DNA from: Acanthochlamys bracteata
Lineage: Eukaryota > Streptophyta > Magnoliopsida > Pandanales > Velloziaceae
Length of the DNA: 64,000 nucleotides
NCBI GenBank assembly: GCA_019914995.1
Contig: CM034131.1
Coordinates: 7,720,501-7,784,500 of the forward strand
Direction: 5' to 3'
The notes beneath the pieces were generated by a model. It was not told the DNA's origin, did not search any database, and saw only the letters and a list, made by a program, of their open reading frames with translations. This document shows, piece by piece, positions 39,329 through 53,400 of this stretch. Every line of letters starts with the position of its first letter. Positions within the stretch are counted from its first letter, which is position 1. Position numbers and translations under genes: made by a program.

Positions 39329-40285
39329 AGTGTGTTTGGATTGAGAGTACATAAGAGATTAGAGATTGAGAATAAAAGAGAATCAACTACTTTACAATAC
39401 CGCTGTTTGGTAACAATTCCATAAAACAAATACTACTCTCCATGCTATTACATGAAAAATAATTGATTACATTTTAATGTGAAGTGTAATAAAAATAAGA
39501 TTTAATTTTGTGTGTTTAAATTATGAATTTTTTTCTATTATTCTTAAGTCTTTCATTATTTGTCGCAAAGTATTTTTTTTATCTCGTCTCTCGCTGCTCG
39601 TTTGCCTCGCGCTCGCCTTGCCTCTGCTCTTGCCAGCGTTGTCTTCGCCGCACCTTGCTTTGCTTCTGTGCCTTACCCTGAATTTATATCAGCATACCAC
39701 AGCCTCCATTACTACATCAAATAACTCTCTTCAGTTCTTTTTCTATCAACCAACCGATCAAATTTAATTAATAAAAATATTAAAAATCAATCTTTCTTTC
39801 ACTTCTCAGTGAATGTCTAGAATTGTGTTTTTCAAACGCTCATTTTTATTTTATATTTTATATTTTTTAATATATATTTTATAAATATTTAGAATTTATT
39901 TAAAAATTTAAAAAATATAAAAAAATTTCACATAGTTAGATTTTTTTATTACATATTTTATTTTTTTTAAAAGTAAAAAAATAAAACTCGTTTTAAAAAA
40001 ATAAAAATATCTTTTATTTTAAAAAATTTTATTTTATAAACACTCCCAAATAATTCCATATGTATCTAAAAACCAAATAAAAAATATTTTAAATTTATTT
40101 CAAAAACTTATTTATGTACTCATTATTTTACTCATCTAATCAAATAAAAGAATTTTTTATTTTTTATTATTCTTACTAATATATTCTAACGGTGTGAGAT
40201 TAAATAATTACTCTTATTTTTAAATATTCTCCTCTCTACTATTCTTAGTTTTTTGTATTATTATTATTATTCTATTCAAACAGAC
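39329..40285. mobile_element. Candidate MITE-type element(s) downstream of IAA4-type gene
   Basis: The left end gagtgtgtttggattgagag resembles, inverted, the right end ctattcaaacagacc. The interior is AT-rich and non-coding, and holds a second AT-rich repeat of the dispersed family (about 39817-40050). There is no clean target duplication, so boundaries and class are uncertain. A GTGTTTGGAT-like end is also seen on the element at 56377. Confidence 0.35.
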
Positions 40286-42552
40286 CTATACTGTCACTTT
40301 TTTTTTTTTGCTTCTGTGATAGTTCTGTGTGAAAAGCTGAAAGACTAGCCTGCATATAGAATGTAACTATAGAGAAACTTCCCTTTGTGTGAAATTCTAC
40401 AAATTGAAGCAGTTCATGCTTGTTTTTGAGAATCTGCGATTTAGGTTCTGATTACAATCTATCTTGAGAATAAGTTATTCGATAGACGTTACATGTCACG
40501 ATCGATGTGCAGATTAAGACAGCAAATTAGAGTTGAAATTCGATGAAACCACATGGTGATGCATAAACAAGTTTTAGAGTATCAGTATAACAAGAGCCGA
40601 CGTATGAAGATTTTCATTCTTGTGGTAGATAGCTAAGAAAAAAACTCATCCTTCTGTTCAATTCACAACGGGGATCGACGAATTCCTTAAAAAAACTGTC
40701 AAATAATTCCTTTCAGGACATTGTTCATACTTCACAAAACAGTTCTGAGACTTGCGTTTGCTTAATTTCCAATAAAAGATAATGAGGAAAATCTTGCTAC
40801 AACCAATTTCTTCTCCTGTATCCAAAAAAGAAATCATCTCAAAGAGAAGAAGAAAGGTCAAAGAATAAATCCTTGCTGGTCCTATATCTTATGGTTTCAA
40901 ATTGTTTTAATTGCTTTTGTCTGTTGTTTAGTTGGTATTGGGCCAGAGCTGTTCCCTAAAGATAGAAGATGCGCAACGATGATAACCACACGAATCATTT
41001 CCCAATAGCTAATATCATAGTACACCCAGTTGCTCAAGATAGCAGCAACTTGTTCCATACGTGTCATGCCCACTTGTTTGATGCTTGATAATAAACAAAA
41101 GTTAGCACCAACCAGAAAAACAAACTTATAACTTAGTGGAGATGGGAAACAAATAAAGATATCAAATTGGAAAAGATTTAACTTTTTTAGTAGATACATA
41201 TAAGATACGAATACTTATTTAGTAGACTTAATGACTGACAGGATTAACAGGGACTTCCAACTTTTTTATTTACTTTTGTTGGCAATAAAAAAGCGCAGAC
41301 AAGTAGTACATTAAGGTTGCATAAAACAACAATCATGTGGTGCACATGTGAAGATGAGAGTGCAGGAGACAGCATCTCATGACTTCATTGATCGGAAATG
41401 AGTTTTAAAAAAATTAGTTTCTAAAAAATAAATAAAACAAAAATTACTAGTAATGAATTTGTAAAAATAAATTTATAAAAATAAATCTAAAAAATTATTT
41501 AAAAATAAATTTTTGACTGGAAAAATATTTTTAAATTACTTACAGTGAAATAACTTAATACACAGATGTCAACTTTCCTATAGATGAGGTCCGTACGGCA
41601 TAGCGCTTTACATAGAAGGAAAATGAACTGCAACAACATGCTATTATACTACTTCATCAGAATAAATTGCACATACCAGAATGGTAATAGTCATGAGAAG
41701 TTTTGCTGTAAGATAAATGTAGCCCCATAGTGAAATTTTCAACAATGATCCGTGTGATTTACAGAGATTTCATTTGGTCTTAGTTATGCTCCACTTTGGT
41801 AGCTAAAATTTAGTTAAGTTATAAAGATATATACCATAGATTAAAAAGTTTCGAAAGACAATGGGATAAAAACAGCTTTATTCCATAAACAACTTTTAAA
41901 GATGCTCTGGAACTAGACTCCTGACTGAAGCCACCAAAAAAATTGCCTGAAATGTTTTCTAAAGATATGATCGCATGAAAAAGAGTGCTTTAGCATCGCA
42001 TGCGTATACGGCAAGGATTTGCATAACTTAGGAAGCCTGCGTCGTAGTTTGGAAAAGAGTGCTCTAGCGTTGCATGCATATACGGCCATTGCAAAGATTT
42101 GCAAAACTTAGGAGGCCTACAGCATAATGCAACTCTACTGCCACATAAAAGTCCAAAACAATATCCTATAACAGCCAACTCGTGCGGCCCTGCATCCCCA
42201 TAACTAGAAAGCATCCTCCAGACAAGGTGCGGGTCATTCTTTCTTCCCAAGAAAATTAAACGAACATATTTCTTTGCTGGAAATATTAAACAGACCAATT
42301 ATAATAGATAAGTCCACAAAATCTATCAGCTAATTGATAAGAAAGCCAGCTGTACATAAATCATGTACGGGATGGATTGCACTCTGGTAAAATTGGAAGC
42401 GGCACTGTATATCAGCCACATCAAAACAGATATGCCCGGTGAGCCTTGAGAGGTTAATGCAAAATGCTATATGACACCAATGCAAAGCCTTATAGTTGGC
42501 GATAATGGGTAAAACTTTCAGCATTTCTAATATGTCCCATAGGCATGTATTG
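40286..42552. other. Intergenic spacer between IAA4-type gene and OSB gene
   Basis: Convergent 3' flanks. A 75-base imperfect tandem duplication occurs at 41977-42120. ORFs such as 40897-41199 (minus) and 41990-42298 (minus) show no domain or splice context. No gene is supported. Confidence 0.5.
41977..42120. repeat. Imperfect tandem duplication, about 75-bp unit
   Basis: The phrase gaaaagagtgctctagc, then gcatatacgg, then gatttgcaaaacttaggagg occurs twice in a row, at about 41977 and 42052, with several mismatches. It lies downstream of the OSB stop codon, probably in or near its 3' UTR. Confidence 0.75.
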
Positions 42553-44715
42553 CTAGTACAGTGAGAAGTTATCGCCATACAGGAAAGAACCAGATGAGCT
42601 TGTGTCATTAGCTTTGGCGGATGCCATTCTTGTATCCAGGACTTCCAGCTGAGACTTCACCCAAACTGGGGTATACTTGCCTTCTATCCACAAAGCTTCG
42701 CCTGTATCTTTGTGCTTAAAATCAGGATACTTGGGGTTTCTCTATAGAAGTGAAGAGAAATTCCTAGTTAACGAAGTGGAGAATTTGTGACAACAAATAA
42801 CTCTGTTTAGAAAATTAGCATTAGCTGCATTCACATCACCATCAAAGATTAACAATGTTAGGATCTAACTTTTTGAGAAGTAAAACACAATTACTTATTC
42901 AAGGATATATCACTATTGTTATGAGAATTCAGAGTCTTTATCACTGGTGAGAATAGAAATATAAGGCACTCTTGAAGAAATATTGTCGTACAGAATCCCT
43001 CAAGGCCATTCATATTCATCAGCAATCATCTTTTGTAAAAAGATAAAAGAGGTCACTATGGCACTCTAATTCAGCAAGATTGTAAATTATTTGATCCCCA
43101 TTTTTGTGTTTTGATTGTAGATGCTTTCAAGTTTATGCTGGATAATGGATACTATTTTCAACTTTAACTAAAGGGTTTCTAACAGAAGCTTTTTTTCTGT
43201 CAATTTACATAGCACTGTATCACATATATGTTTTTGAAGCTTTAATCTGCCATTTACCAAAAAAGCTTTTTTCATACTTCTCTAATTTTCAAATTTACAC
43301 TTTTTGCCTATTTGTAGAGAGATACTAGGAGCAAATACCAGCATAATATATCGCTATACTTACCATCTTTTTCATTTCCTAATGGACTGAGTACTACATA
43401 GCGAATGACTTAACAAATAAACTTCTACATAATATTCTATGCTAGCACCAAATGAGCCTCAGTAAGATTAAACAGGCGGTTTAATTTTAAGGAAAACATT
43501 CTAGTTGCTCAGAAGTAAATAACATGCAGATACTATCAATGAACCATCTAAGTTATAGATAACATATAGAAACAAGAGTGCAGTATCACCAATCATGCAA
43601 TACTAAGATCTCTAGCAAATGTGTCAAATAATGAACTTCAGAAGGCAAACCTTATTCTTTCGATTATCCCACCAATCCATGGGGTTAGCAAAAAATGCCT
43701 GCCAAAGTTCCTCAGTCGACCCATTACCTCTGCCAAAATAGTCTCCATCTTTCCCACCTGCAATAAAAAATGAATAACTTGGTAGCACCTAAAGGTTGGT
43801 TTTGAATAGAAAGTCGTTTTATTTACAGGTAGAAGTAAAGATAGTAGGAACCTGTGTTTTTCACATAATCCAGCTCAGGCTCATAGAGAGATATTCGCGG
43901 AGGAAAGCTCCTTTCAACAAAGTTCAGCTGCTGAACTACTACCTGGACGTAACAAAAAATTATAATTCATGCATGCTCATCTAGATAAAGACAAGAAAGT
44001 ATCAAACAAAATCCGAGTAACAACCTTGTAATATACTTTCTGTTGTGTCTCATCATCCCCTACAGTATCTGATACAAGCCGACCCGAGACAAAAATTTGA
44101 TGACCCTTCTGAACATGCTGGAAAGCAATATGCGCGAGCTCATCCCAAAATGTCAAGCTAATCCTGTAGAAACACTTCACTGCATCAAAACTGAACTACA
44201 TGAACTTTCACGCTGATGCTTTATTAAGTACTAGATTGCTCAAACAGCTCATTTCCATGGATACAAGTAGCAATTAAGGAAACAATCAACATCCATAATC
44301 CAGAATGAATAACCAACGAATTTAAGGAGCTTTACCACGTTGTATCGGATGCAGACTTCTTGTTAGCAAGGCGAGTCCAAGCGAGGGTTTTACCACTAGC
44401 TAGATGCTTGATCTGGACTGGAGCACCAACAACGCCGATGAGCCGAACAGAGTTAGCTAAATCCTTGCTCCACGCTATCTCCTGAGGTCGGGGATAAGGA
44501 ACCCCCGAATCAGTAACTAACTCTGGCTCGAATAAATCTCCCTGCACCGCGTTAACCGTTACTCCTCCTGCTGCTGCTGTAGAGCACCGGAGTGAACGGC
44601 AGCGGCGATGGGGAACTAAGCATTGATTAGGGTTTCGAGAAATGAGATCTGGTTGGTTGGAAATGGAGAGATTAGTTAGGCGGGAGAATGCCGCGGGGAA
44701 TGTCGCGGCTGCCAT
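42553..44715 (-). CDS. Organellar single-stranded DNA-binding protein, OSB family (single PDF motif)
   Basis: Plant OSB protein: an SSB-like OB fold followed by the plant-specific PDF motif that binds ssDNA in mitochondria or plastids and limits recombination. Five exons, minus strand: 44715-44336, 44163-44025, 43942-43852, 43757-43651, 42741-42553; 301 aa. Residues 1 to about 50 are rich in Ser, Arg and Ala and suit an organelle transit peptide. The OB-fold part includes WSKDLANSVRLIGVVGAPV, ISLTFWDELAHIAFQHVQKG and QIFVSGRLVSDTV. The PDF segment runs from LWQAFFANPMDWWDNRKNK to NPKYPDFKHKDTGEALW, then YTPVWVKSQLEVLD. Only one PDF motif is present, as in OSB1, whereas OSB2, 3 and 4 have two or three. 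Which organelle it enters cannot be told from sequence alone. Confidence 0.9.
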
Positions 44716-45197
44716 GGATTCGATTTCCGCGCTCTGCTGCTGCTACCGCCGCTGCGCCTTTGTTACGATTTTCTTTTTGTTATGGTTTTGGTTTGGATTT
44801 TAGGTGATAAGAATATCTGGGGGAACCTTGGGTTAGTGCGCACGGTTTCATTACCGAGCCAATATATGAGAGCTAAAGAGTGAGACGAGCTGAGTGGGTC
44901 GGGCAAAATAGGTTTGCTGCTGTTTCGCATGAGATCGGGTTCGGGCGGTGTGCAGAAGCGAGTTATAGGATTAAAAAAAAGATTTCCTGAAAAAATTATA
45001 TCTAAAATTTTTTTAAATAATTTTATTTTTAATTTTAAAAAAAAATAAAACTAATTATAAAATCTCACAACACAAATTATTTTTTTAAAAAATTTAAAAA
45101 ATATTCTAAAAACATTATTAGAAAACATAAAATAAAATATTAAAGTTAAGTATAGGTGTTAAGCTCTTCTAAATATTCAATAATTGATTGATTTTAA

Positions 45198-45429
45198 GAG
45201 TGTGTTTATTTTAAAATAAACTCACTTTTATTAAAGTGATTTTAAAAAAATCAATTAAAAAAATAAAACTATTTAATAAAAATAATTGTTGTATAAATTT
45301 TGTATTAATAATAAGTTTTAAAATAAATTTTGAAAAATTTTTGATAGAAATAATTTTTTAAATTTTTAATTATTTTATATTAAAATATAATTGGAAAAAA
45401 TGAAGTTTAAAGGATTGGTAAACACTCCC
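45198..45429. mobile_element. Short Tourist-like MITE, 232 bp
   Basis: Flanked by TAA on both sides (45195-45197 and 45430-45432). The left end GAGTGTGTTTAT is an imperfect inverted match of the right end, which reads GGGAGTGTTTAC inward (9 of 12). A 3-base TWA duplication with GTGTTT-type ends suggests PIF/Harbinger-derived MITEs. AT-rich and non-coding. Confidence 0.45.
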
Positions 45430-46340
45430 TAAGTAAAAGAACTAAATGACTAGTCAGGAGTATCACGGTTTGGTGATAAACTAAAGCTTTAGAAAAAAAA
45501 GCCCAAATTTTTTTAAAATTTAAAAAATGCATATATGTAATAATTATAATGGTACAATTTATATATACCTTTAGATATGTAAAAAATTCTTTTAGATTTT
45601 CTTTTGTGAAAAATTTTAAAAATTTTCTGATAAGGTTTATTAAGGCCGAGATATGAAAATGTTATATAAAAGAAAGATATTTGCATAGTGGTAAAAATCG
45701 AACCAGCATTGAATCGAAATACTATCCGGATCAACGTGTCACGAATTAATCCGTCAGGTTAAGAATACTAAAGCGTTGACGCCAGTGCGAAATCTTATTA
45801 TTTTTCTTTGTTAGAAAATATAGAAAAAAATAAACTAATAAAAAGACAGAAAAGAAAATATATTTTAAATAATAAATTTTAAAAAATTTTCTTTATTTAA
45901 AATAATTTATTATTTTTCTTACAATTTAATAGAATTAATAATATAAAAATTAAAAAATCACTAATAATAAATATTTACAAATGAATCATAACAAATTTAT
46001 TTTTTTATATCACATCAAAATACAAAATTTAAACTATATATTATTTTTTAATAATAAAACTACTAATAATTATTTTTACACTAAGTATATCACAAATTTA
46101 TTTTTTTTTTAAATTTTACTTAATCCAGTGTGACCTAGGCGAACGAATCGAAGCGGTTCGGAACGAATCAAAACTGATTAGTTGCATAAATAGTTTTATT
46201 GTTAACTCGAACCGCTCCAAATCGATCCGGGCATACTGTTACCGGTTTTACAACTATAAATATTTGTGAAAGACGGGGCTGGGCTTAAGGATCCTAACTA
46301 GGCTTTAGTCTGGAAAAGTATAGCTTGATGTTCCACTTGT

Positions 46341-46543
46341 AGATGTTCGGAAAAAAATTATAATTTCTCTTCACTCTAACATTTTATTTTTTTATTTCAC
46401 ATTTCTAGAATAGTTTGAATAATTTATTTTAAATTTAAAAAATACAAAAAAATCTACATTGTAAATTTTATTATTATTTTTTTAAAAAAAATATTTAAAA
46501 TACACTTTAAAAACTTCTTTTCCATAATTACTTCCAAACATCT
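46341..46543. mobile_element. MITE-like element with 12-base terminal inverted repeats
   Basis: Left end AGATGTTCGGAA and right end TTCCAAACATCT are inverted copies with one mismatch, each followed inward by an aattat stretch. The interior carries the AT-rich core shared with other copies in this window. No clear target duplication. Confidence 0.45.
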
Positions 46544-46869
46544 CTTTAAAACGTGTGCAAGCCGAGTTAAAAACAAAATTTTAGTTCACTATTTTCAGTG
46601 ATAGTTATCTAACTAATTTGCCCAAGTGTGTCCATGTAATTTCTTGAACAGAACAGTTCGACCTCAAGTTTCACTTTCAAGCAATTTAGTACCTGAGATT
46701 TCTGCTTCCTATGAAAAAAGTTGGTCCAAGGGATCGTTTAGACTTTAGAGTTGCATAAATTTAAAAGTATTTAAACAATATTTTAAAATTTTTCCAAAAA
46801 GATTATTTATTTTACCAAAAGAGAGTAGATCAACTCCCTGCCAAATGAGCGTTCTTGTTGTAGTCGAGT

Positions 46870-47120
46870 GTTAGCGTTTCAGATTGCTTATAAAATAAAT
46901 TTTTTTTTAAATAAAAATATTTTTGTTTTTTTTAAAAACGAACTATATATTTTTTATTTTAAAAAAAATAATAATAATATGCAATAAAAAAATCTCATTA
47001 CGTAAAAATTTTTTACACTATCTAAATTTTTTAAATACTTATAAAATATGTATTTAAAAATATAAAATAAAGATAAATTAAAAAGCAGCGTTTAGTATGC
47101 ACTACCAAACGCACTCAGAA
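46870..47120. repeat. AT-rich MITE-like repeat, inverted copy of dispersed family
   Basis: The reverse complement contains tataagtatttaaaaaattt and then acgtaatgagatttttttat, the family core. The right end ccaaacgcactc resembles the ends of sibling copies. Boundaries approximate. Confidence 0.4.
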
Positions 47121-47437
47121 TATCCCCGAGATCGCAAAATTTAGTCCCCATTTTTAAAAAAGGTTTATACTAGAATGGTGATACCTTGGGAACATTTGCA
47201 GCTTGTAAGTAAATCGCACCAAGAGAACGATGAATCCCAAGGTCTGTCATTAGGAAAGTTGTTTCTGAGGCTTCGAGGAAACACACCCGCAAGTATGCTC
47301 AGCATTTTACCAGTGCCTTGAAGAGCAGACACTTTCCAGTAAGAGATCTCAGTTCTCTGCTTGACTTCTCAAAACTTCTGCCACTTCCTGAACTCATCAG
47401 TCATCAGCAACGGTGTGATGTTGATGGTAAGATGCTA

Positions 47438-50400
47438 TCATGACTCTGCTGTGTAAACTTCCTGTGTTTTGGTTTCTGACCCCAAATTATCAGTTTGTAC
47501 AGAATGCTCGCTTCCTGAGTTCTTATGAGATTCCTGAGATTGGCCAATTCCATTACCATCATGATTTGCAGAATGCTTCACTTCAGGTTTGGAAGGAACA
47601 AACACAGAGCGCACTTCTTGGGGAACACTAGTTGCGTTTTTTTCAGAAACGTCCTCTCTCTCCTCGAAATATGATATTCCAAATTTTTGTCCATGTGTCA
47701 GTCCAGGGCAAAGCCCCTGTATATAACAAATTTTACATTTTTGCATGAAGAGGCTGCAGGAATATGGATGGCAAATAAAAACAAACCTAGCAATCAACGA
47801 AAATTAAGCACATCTCATCTGTAAGGCATGTTCAGTTGATGCTAATAGTAAGGCTCTCTACCTTTATGAATCTTGATGCCGAATACAAGTCCTGAGATTT
47901 AGCTGGAATAGAGCGACTCCAGTTGTCTTGAAGTTGAGTTTCATTTGTTTTTTGTTGATTCACTGCAGTGCTTGTAGTTTGATATTTCTTTCTATCATCT
48001 CTACAAAATGCTCCAAAATAAGAGCAGTGGTCTCTAACTAAAGATATTTCAGGTGTAGCAGGCAGTATGTGACATTCTGTGCTAAAAATGTACCTGTGAT
48101 GCAGACAGTTCACAAAATATTGTCTGTTAAGAAATTTTGGTAGAAGTAACCAACAACTTCATGGTTAGAACGCTTACTTGTATGGTCCGGTCTCTACAAT
48201 GTTATCTGGGCCTACAGCCAAGTCAAAAAGAAGCCATAAATATTTGACCTGTAAAAATGATTTGATCAGTCTTGAAAAAGATCGAAACTTAAAGGTAACG
48301 ATAATGAAATAGAACCAGTTTTGGATTGCAATATTCCAAGGGAGGCAGAAAAGGATGGATGGGTTCTAAAGATAACACTTAGAAAATCCTTACTGTTTCA
48401 GAAAGGAAAAAGCTCTCCATATGGTCATCCTGCTTATGCGACTCCACATCTGCTATATGGCAATATCCACAAGGACATCTAGCACCATACTGAAGGCTTG
48501 TAACAAAATCTCGACCAGCATCAAGATACCTGTATCAACAATCCATCAGAAAGTATTTTAACACAAATAGCTTGAGCTTCAATAAAGTAAACTGCATCTC
48601 ATATTCCATACAAAAAATATCAAATGTACCTGAAACCTATATTTTTGTCATTCATTTTGAAATGGTAAAACAGGAGACTTAGGGAATTACCTAGGATCCC
48701 TGGTAGCTTTATATAGCCAGTACGTGCTTTCAATCAACTCTGGACGCAGAGGATAACTTCTTTGGCCATGCTGAAAGAAATTCAGGTGAACAGTTACAAC
48801 ATTATGAGAAGAAATCATTCAACTCATTTGTAGAACAAAATTTGGGAGTTCAACAAATACAATAGTACCAAGAACCGAGTGGTTCGCAGCTTGTACTAAA
48901 ACAAGGTGCAGAAAATTGTACATATTAAGTCATAGAAAACATGTGACACAGTAGAAAGGTATGCCCTTGAAGTAAGCCCTCCCTGACCTGGGCATTTAAA
49001 GAGAAGACCAAAAAGCTTTAAAAGATGTTCAGTACCTGAATATTCATGGTTGCAAGGTTAAACCCTTCAGGGATAAATCCATATTTTTTCCAGACACTAA
49101 AGAAGGCAGCATGAGTCTGTATAGCAGGATCAACATCACCTGCCAAAACCTTCATGAAATAATAAATATTAGAGCTGTAGAAGCTCATAATTCTTTTCTC
49201 CTGCACAAGTGGACAACAAACCTGAAGGCCAGGCCAGAAAGCTTGCAGACTGTTAAAAAGTGGCCACACCATTGCAGCAGAATTCATATTCACCTCCACG
49301 TACCTGCATAATTTTAATAACCGATCATAAAACGTGGAAAGTAAATCATGATGACTTTCCAATCTCAGCATCAAAGGATTGAAAAGAAAAAGTAATGAAA
49401 TTTTACCAAGGGTCATGGTGAAGATAGAGCATGACAGCCTTATATGCTTCTTGGAAGATGAACAAGTACTCCTCATCTCCAAATAAAAGATATGCCTGAC
49501 TCAAAGTACAGAAGTTCTTAGGTTAGAACAGAAACCTAGAAAAAAAATTATAATAGCTACATTGCACGCTAAAATAGTTCCACTACTGGAACCACTCGTT
49601 TGACTATCATTGAAAATTAGTCAGCATCCACTTGCAACTACAGTCTTTGTGACAAAACTCAGGATCTTCATAAAATTATCCAGGTCCAAGTTTGGCTTTA
49701 GTTCAGCTTGGATATTGCTTGAAACATTCAAAAATCTGATGTAACAGGTAATCCAACAAAATCAGATGCAACCCCGGATAGCATTCAAGCATCACTTTTA
49801 AGTTTCCCCCACTGCTTTCCTCGTTACAAGTACACAGATAAAATGAGATCAACAACCAAGTCTTTAGTGTTTCTAAACTTTCTGTTCTTACTACACTCTA
49901 AAATTCACCATTAAGTCCTTTTACCATCTTGTTCATCTGACATATACTCTCGTTGTTACCTACATAACCAAAAGTCCTTTGTTTCTAAAACTTCTCTTTG
50001 TAGCACAAGTTTGCAATTACCATTCTATCCGCAATTACCATTCTGTCAAAAGGCATGCACCAAGTTATTCTTTCTTCACATGACTTTCAATTGTCGATGT
50101 AACAATGGTAAGGACTCAAAGAGAGGTCTCAATGTATGCATATTGCATTGATAACTAAGCACTCCTCTAAACCAATATTAAACGAAAAAAACTAAAGCTA
50201 CATGTTAGAGACTCTTTCTTCCCTGATCATTCAGTTTTGCATTCATCTTGTAAATGTTCACCATTACACTTCACTTGTTTCTTTATCACTCAAATGATAT
50301 CCTCATACCACCAAGTTGTCCATCTAGAAAGACCTTTTAATACATAAATGCAATAACTCGTCCACCTTGCAATTTCATAAAGACAAGTTTCATTCATTTC

Positions 50401-53400
50401 CAGATTTAAGTATGATGATAAATTTATGCTTAAAATGATTAGTCTCCCAATCCGAAAAAGTTATAACATACCTTCAAAAGATATTCATAGAATGAGTCAA
50501 CACTTGTGCCTATTCCAGCATCCTGCTCAAATAGATGGTTCATTAGTGCAGAACATTTCATCAACAACTAAGATTGGAATAATCTGCATCTGTAGACAAT
50601 GACAAGGACTCGCAGCTCATGTTACAAAGGTCTGCTATGCCAATTTTAAAGAAGCACTCCTATGGCTGCTCTCTTCAAATAACTCCTTGTGTAGGCCATC
50701 TTTGATTGTTGTGTCATAGGGATAGATACATCTTCTCAAAAAGGAAGTTTTTATTCAAAGTAGACAAGGAGGTAATCAAGAGGGTACCAATATTTTTATT
50801 CCTTTTGAAAATTCAAAATACAACAAAACCTACAAGAAACAAAGTGAGGAACAAACAATCAAAATATAAAAGGTTAAAATGGGGGAAAAAGGAGAACTTA
50901 TGAGAAGTGAACTAGAGACCCCCAAGCAAAATTTCAAAACAAGGTGGCACATCCAAAGTAGCATGATAAATGCGCGATCACATGTATAGTACCTTAATCT
51001 GCACATACTGTGAGAATGAAGAATGCTAACATCCAAATGTACTGCAAAAGAAAATTTTGCATCCATTGACTAAAACAGGGATTTACTATATAGAGCTAAT
51101 CTCTTCTAGGCAGGCACGCACGCGCACGCAAACCACAAAACAAAACAAAAAAAAAAGAAAAAAGACCTTGACACAACCACGAAAACGTTTAACAAGAAAA
51201 GATCAAGCCATCCAAAGTATCACTGTAGAATAGCACATCATAAACATTGCAAGGACAACGAGTTCTGAAAAATCACTCCCGATAAAATGTCCCAAAGGAA
51301 TTGATATACAAAAAGCAGTTTATTATATTCTATAATGCAATAGAAATTGCAAAGAAAAACCAGTTTCTTTGGAGAACTAACTAAAAATCAGGTGAACAAA
51401 GGCAAAACTATAAAACTGAGATACTTAACATACTTCGATACGAATATTACATTCAACAAGAACTGTGATCATTCTTTTATTCATGACAAATCAATACCAG
51501 CCATAAAACTTCTCTAAATTTCTGGAGCTTCAAGTTCATCTCAAAACAAGAAACTGCAAGGGGAAATAACAAAACTAGATAGCTACCTTTTGAGTCCATT
51601 CACCTGTGAAAACATTAATGTGAGCACCAACAAGATTAATTTTTGATCGCTGAGCCCAAATTCCACGAACTGCATTCTTTGTAACTTGCTCATAAACTGC
51701 ACAGTCATAAACAAAAACTTAAGCATCCGGCAAAGAGTTAGTTTTAGTTGAAATGGAAGCCTTCTTACAAAAGGAGAGCATTCTCTTGAAATTTAGAAGG
51801 GCCACATCAAATTTTTGAATCAACGATATATATATAGGGTGACAGACAAGTAAAAAAGACATGTACATGAGCATCCTATAACAAGGAAGCAGCAGCAACT
51901 ATAACCAGGCTTCATTCCACTAGGTAAGTTTTGCATACATGGATCCTATCAGAAAGCTACTCACCTGCCATGATGTGGGAGGAATTATGGGAAATTAATA
52001 TATCTGGATTTCATAAGTCAATAAGATATCTGTGTATTAATTGAGAGCTTTTCATGCCACCCACAAACCTTTTTAGATTTTGAATAAAACCGCAAAGCAT
52101 ATTATTAAATAATATCATTATTCGCTTACTAAAGACTGCTACTCAGGGAATAATATTCAAGAAAGGGGCTGCAGTAGAAAAAAAAGCATATATCATGATG
52201 TTGTTTCCTGAACTAGCAGAAAATAGAGTGACAGGATAAGTGCTCACTAGGATTATTTGTCAAGCGACTGAGAACCCCGAATTCTAATGACAATGTACCA
52301 CCACCAGCAGTTGATGTGATCTACAACAATTCCAACATCAGAAAGTTGGCCAGAAAATGTAAATGTAAAATCATCCTTAAGTGTTATGCAGTTAGTAAGA
52401 ATAACTGAAGTAGTAACTATATTGAGATAAAGAGGTTTCAAGAATTGTTTTAAGAAAGAACTGTCTAGTTGGTTCAGTATTTACAAAGAAGCTTAAAATT
52501 ATAATGAAAGGCATGTTAAAGAAAAGAAGTCAACCAGAAAAACTTGCCTTGCTCTCATTTTCATCCACCCCATGGAGCAAATTGACAGATCCAAAAGGAA
52601 TTCCTGGATAATCAATCTGATAAGTCAACAAGTCAAGGTGACATTCTAGCATACTGTTCTATCATAAAAATAGCAGGGTAAAATCTTGCAATGCATACCC
52701 CACAGAACAATAGCACTATGGATATACAAAGATTGCAAAAATTACAATAGCTAGCAGTGAGAACAAAGGTCAGAACCTGAAAGGAAACATAACTAGAGCC
52801 CAAGCTTTTGTGCCTATAAAATTAGTTCAAAGAGAACGCAAGGAATTAATGTTTTATTATCTCATTTATTTCGTGAGTTACATGGCAAATGTGCATAAGT
52901 AGAAAGATAATTGTATGTGATTTCATTTCCATTGTTTGTTAGGATGGGAAAACATAAACATAGCTCTCTCTATACTTGTAATACATGGCTTCAGTTGCTT
53001 TCGCAATAAAAGAGTGACAATATGAACTAGCTGTTGGAAGTTAAAAAGTTAAGTAAAAGTCTTAAATATCAATTGGCAATTATCTAGTTTAAAACAAATT
53101 TCGCAGAATTGTATCCGCATTTTGACTTTTCAATTTTAGATTAGAGTATATCCATGTTACAGCAACTTAGTCATTCAGCTAGGACGTGGAACTTTGTTAC
53201 AACTATAAATTATGAACAGCTTGTAAATCTCTTTCTATTGGATCCGGTTTGAACTTAAGAAAAAAGGAAATATTACGTTAAGGAGATCACTGCAAATGAA
53301 TCAACTGCTACTCAAGCAGGTAGAGTTTATGTCTAGTATCAGAAATTCTTTTTATGACTACATTAAATCCCAGTAATGCTGCTCACATTTTGATGGACAA

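Larger units (their letters stand above)
44716..47437. other. AT-rich intergenic region with several MITE-like repeats
   Basis: OSB promoter and leader (to about 44950), then roughly 2.2 kb of AT-rich DNA with at least four repeat-like blocks (45000-45140, 45198-45429, 46341-46543, 46870-47120). The last 250 bases are the probable 3' UTR of the MNS4 gene. No gene seen. Confidence 0.5.

Noticed and set aside
40897-41199. 100-codon minus-strand ORF with hydrophobic stretches
   Set aside because: No recognisable domain, no splice or promoter context, and AT-rich composition like the surrounding spacer.
41977-42120. CRISPR-like or regulatory array
   Set aside because: Only two imperfect units with no spacers, and the genome is plainly plant nuclear.
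41990-42298. Minus-strand ORF of 102 codons
   Set aside because: It overlaps a 75-bp imperfect tandem duplication downstream of the OSB stop; repeat-derived rather than a gene.
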